Made by a program: the position numbers and the translations under genes. Below are positions 36,608-36,827 of a stretch of 36,827 nt of DNA, in pieces. The stretch comes from DASSKW01 sp035690065 (lineage in GTDB: Bacteria > Pseudomonadota > Gammaproteobacteria > Natronospirales > REEB76), in NCBI GenBank assembly GCA_035690065.1, contig DASSKW010000084.1, positions 1-36,827 on the forward strand, written 5' to 3'. The first letter of the stretch is position 1, and each line of letters begins with the position of its first letter. The notes under the pieces are model-generated. The model did no database searches. It had not been told where the DNA came from and worked only from the letters and a program-made list of their open reading frames with translations.

Positions 36608-36827
36608 TCAACCAGGCAACTTGTTCATCACCAGCCAGTAGACTCCGGCTTTCGCGATCTCCTCGCTGAACTTCCGGAAATCCACCGGCTTCACCAGATA
36701 GCTGTTCACCCCCAGGTCGTAACTGCGCACGATATCGCTCTCTTCGGCGCTCGAGGTCAGCATCACTACCGGGATGTTGCGAGTCCGTGGATTCTTCTTG
36801 ATCTCGGCCAGGACTTCGATCCCATCC
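36608..36827 (-). CDS. Stand-alone response regulator receiver protein, C-terminal fragment
   Basis: The last 72 codons of a gene entering from the right edge. The visible sequence begins DGIEVLAEIKKNP, passes through VVMLTSSAEESDIV (switch Thr region) and SYLVKPVDF (conserved Lys) and ends in KLPG. No output domain follows. This resembles Rcp1-like regulators, which work with bacteriophytochrome or PAS kinases; a kinase gene further right is possible. The phosphorylation Asp lies outside the window. Confidence 0.88.
   Translation of the reverse strand, partial: DGIEVLAEIKKNPRTRNIPVVMLTSSAEESDIVRSYDLGVNSYLVKPVDFRKFSEEIAKAGVYWLVMNKLPG

Overview
This window looks like chromosomal DNA from a gammaproteobacterium. 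The main evidence is the envelope block kdsD-kdsC-lptC-lptA-lptB-rpoN-hpf-rapZ, a MurA/IbaG pair, an AlgW/DegS-type protease beside the Rieske gene of the cytochrome bc1 complex, an OmpR/EnvZ pair, and a tkt-gap-pgk-pyk cluster of the kind common in autotrophic or chemolithotrophic gammaproteobacteria. GC content is fairly high by eye. Several genes use TTG or GTG starts. I cannot name the species.

Layout. 1-1368: the start of petA (minus) and, divergent from it, an AlgW/DegS-like periplasmic protease. 1376-1454: a palindromic dispersed repeat between convergent genes. 1497-3056 (minus): murA and ibaG. 3205-9613 (plus): KDO synthesis (kdsD, kdsC), LPS export (lptC, lptA, lptB), sigma-54 (rpoN), ribosome hibernation (hpf) and rapZ. 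A 145-bp MITE-like inverted repeat sits exactly between lptC and lptA, and ptsN is missing between hpf and rapZ. 9637-16439: an accessory stretch with a polytopic membrane protein and a patatin-like lipase (a two-gene unit), an orphan ParA ATPase, a penicillin-acylase-family Ntn hydrolase and a small DUF4870 membrane protein. 16615-18452: a DesK/DesR-like two-component system. 18523-22269 (minus): a very large secreted subtilisin with a C-terminal sorting signal, behind a clear promoter whose start point is covered by a palindrome. 22489-28340 (minus): tkt-gap-pgk-pyk. 28547-29002: a hotdog thioesterase. 29009-31582 (minus): a secreted FG-GAP/VCBS protein. 31890-33916: ompR-envZ. 33956 to the end (minus): a REC-PAS-GAF-GGDEF-EAL regulator and the tail of a stand-alone receiver protein.

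How the parts fit. The left third is envelope biogenesis and stress: KDO made by KdsD/KdsC feeds LPS, which Lpt carries to the outer membrane. The two large surface proteins (subtilisin and FG-GAP protein) both end in a Gly-rich linker, a hydrophobic segment and Arg/Lys, which resembles the GlyGly-CTERM signal recognised by rhombosortases. The FG-GAP gene is divergent from ompR, and the shared region carries GTAACA-type hexamers phased at about 10 bp, so OmpR control of the surface protein is a testable idea. I found no convincing tRNA, rRNA, CRISPR array, transposase or prophage gene.
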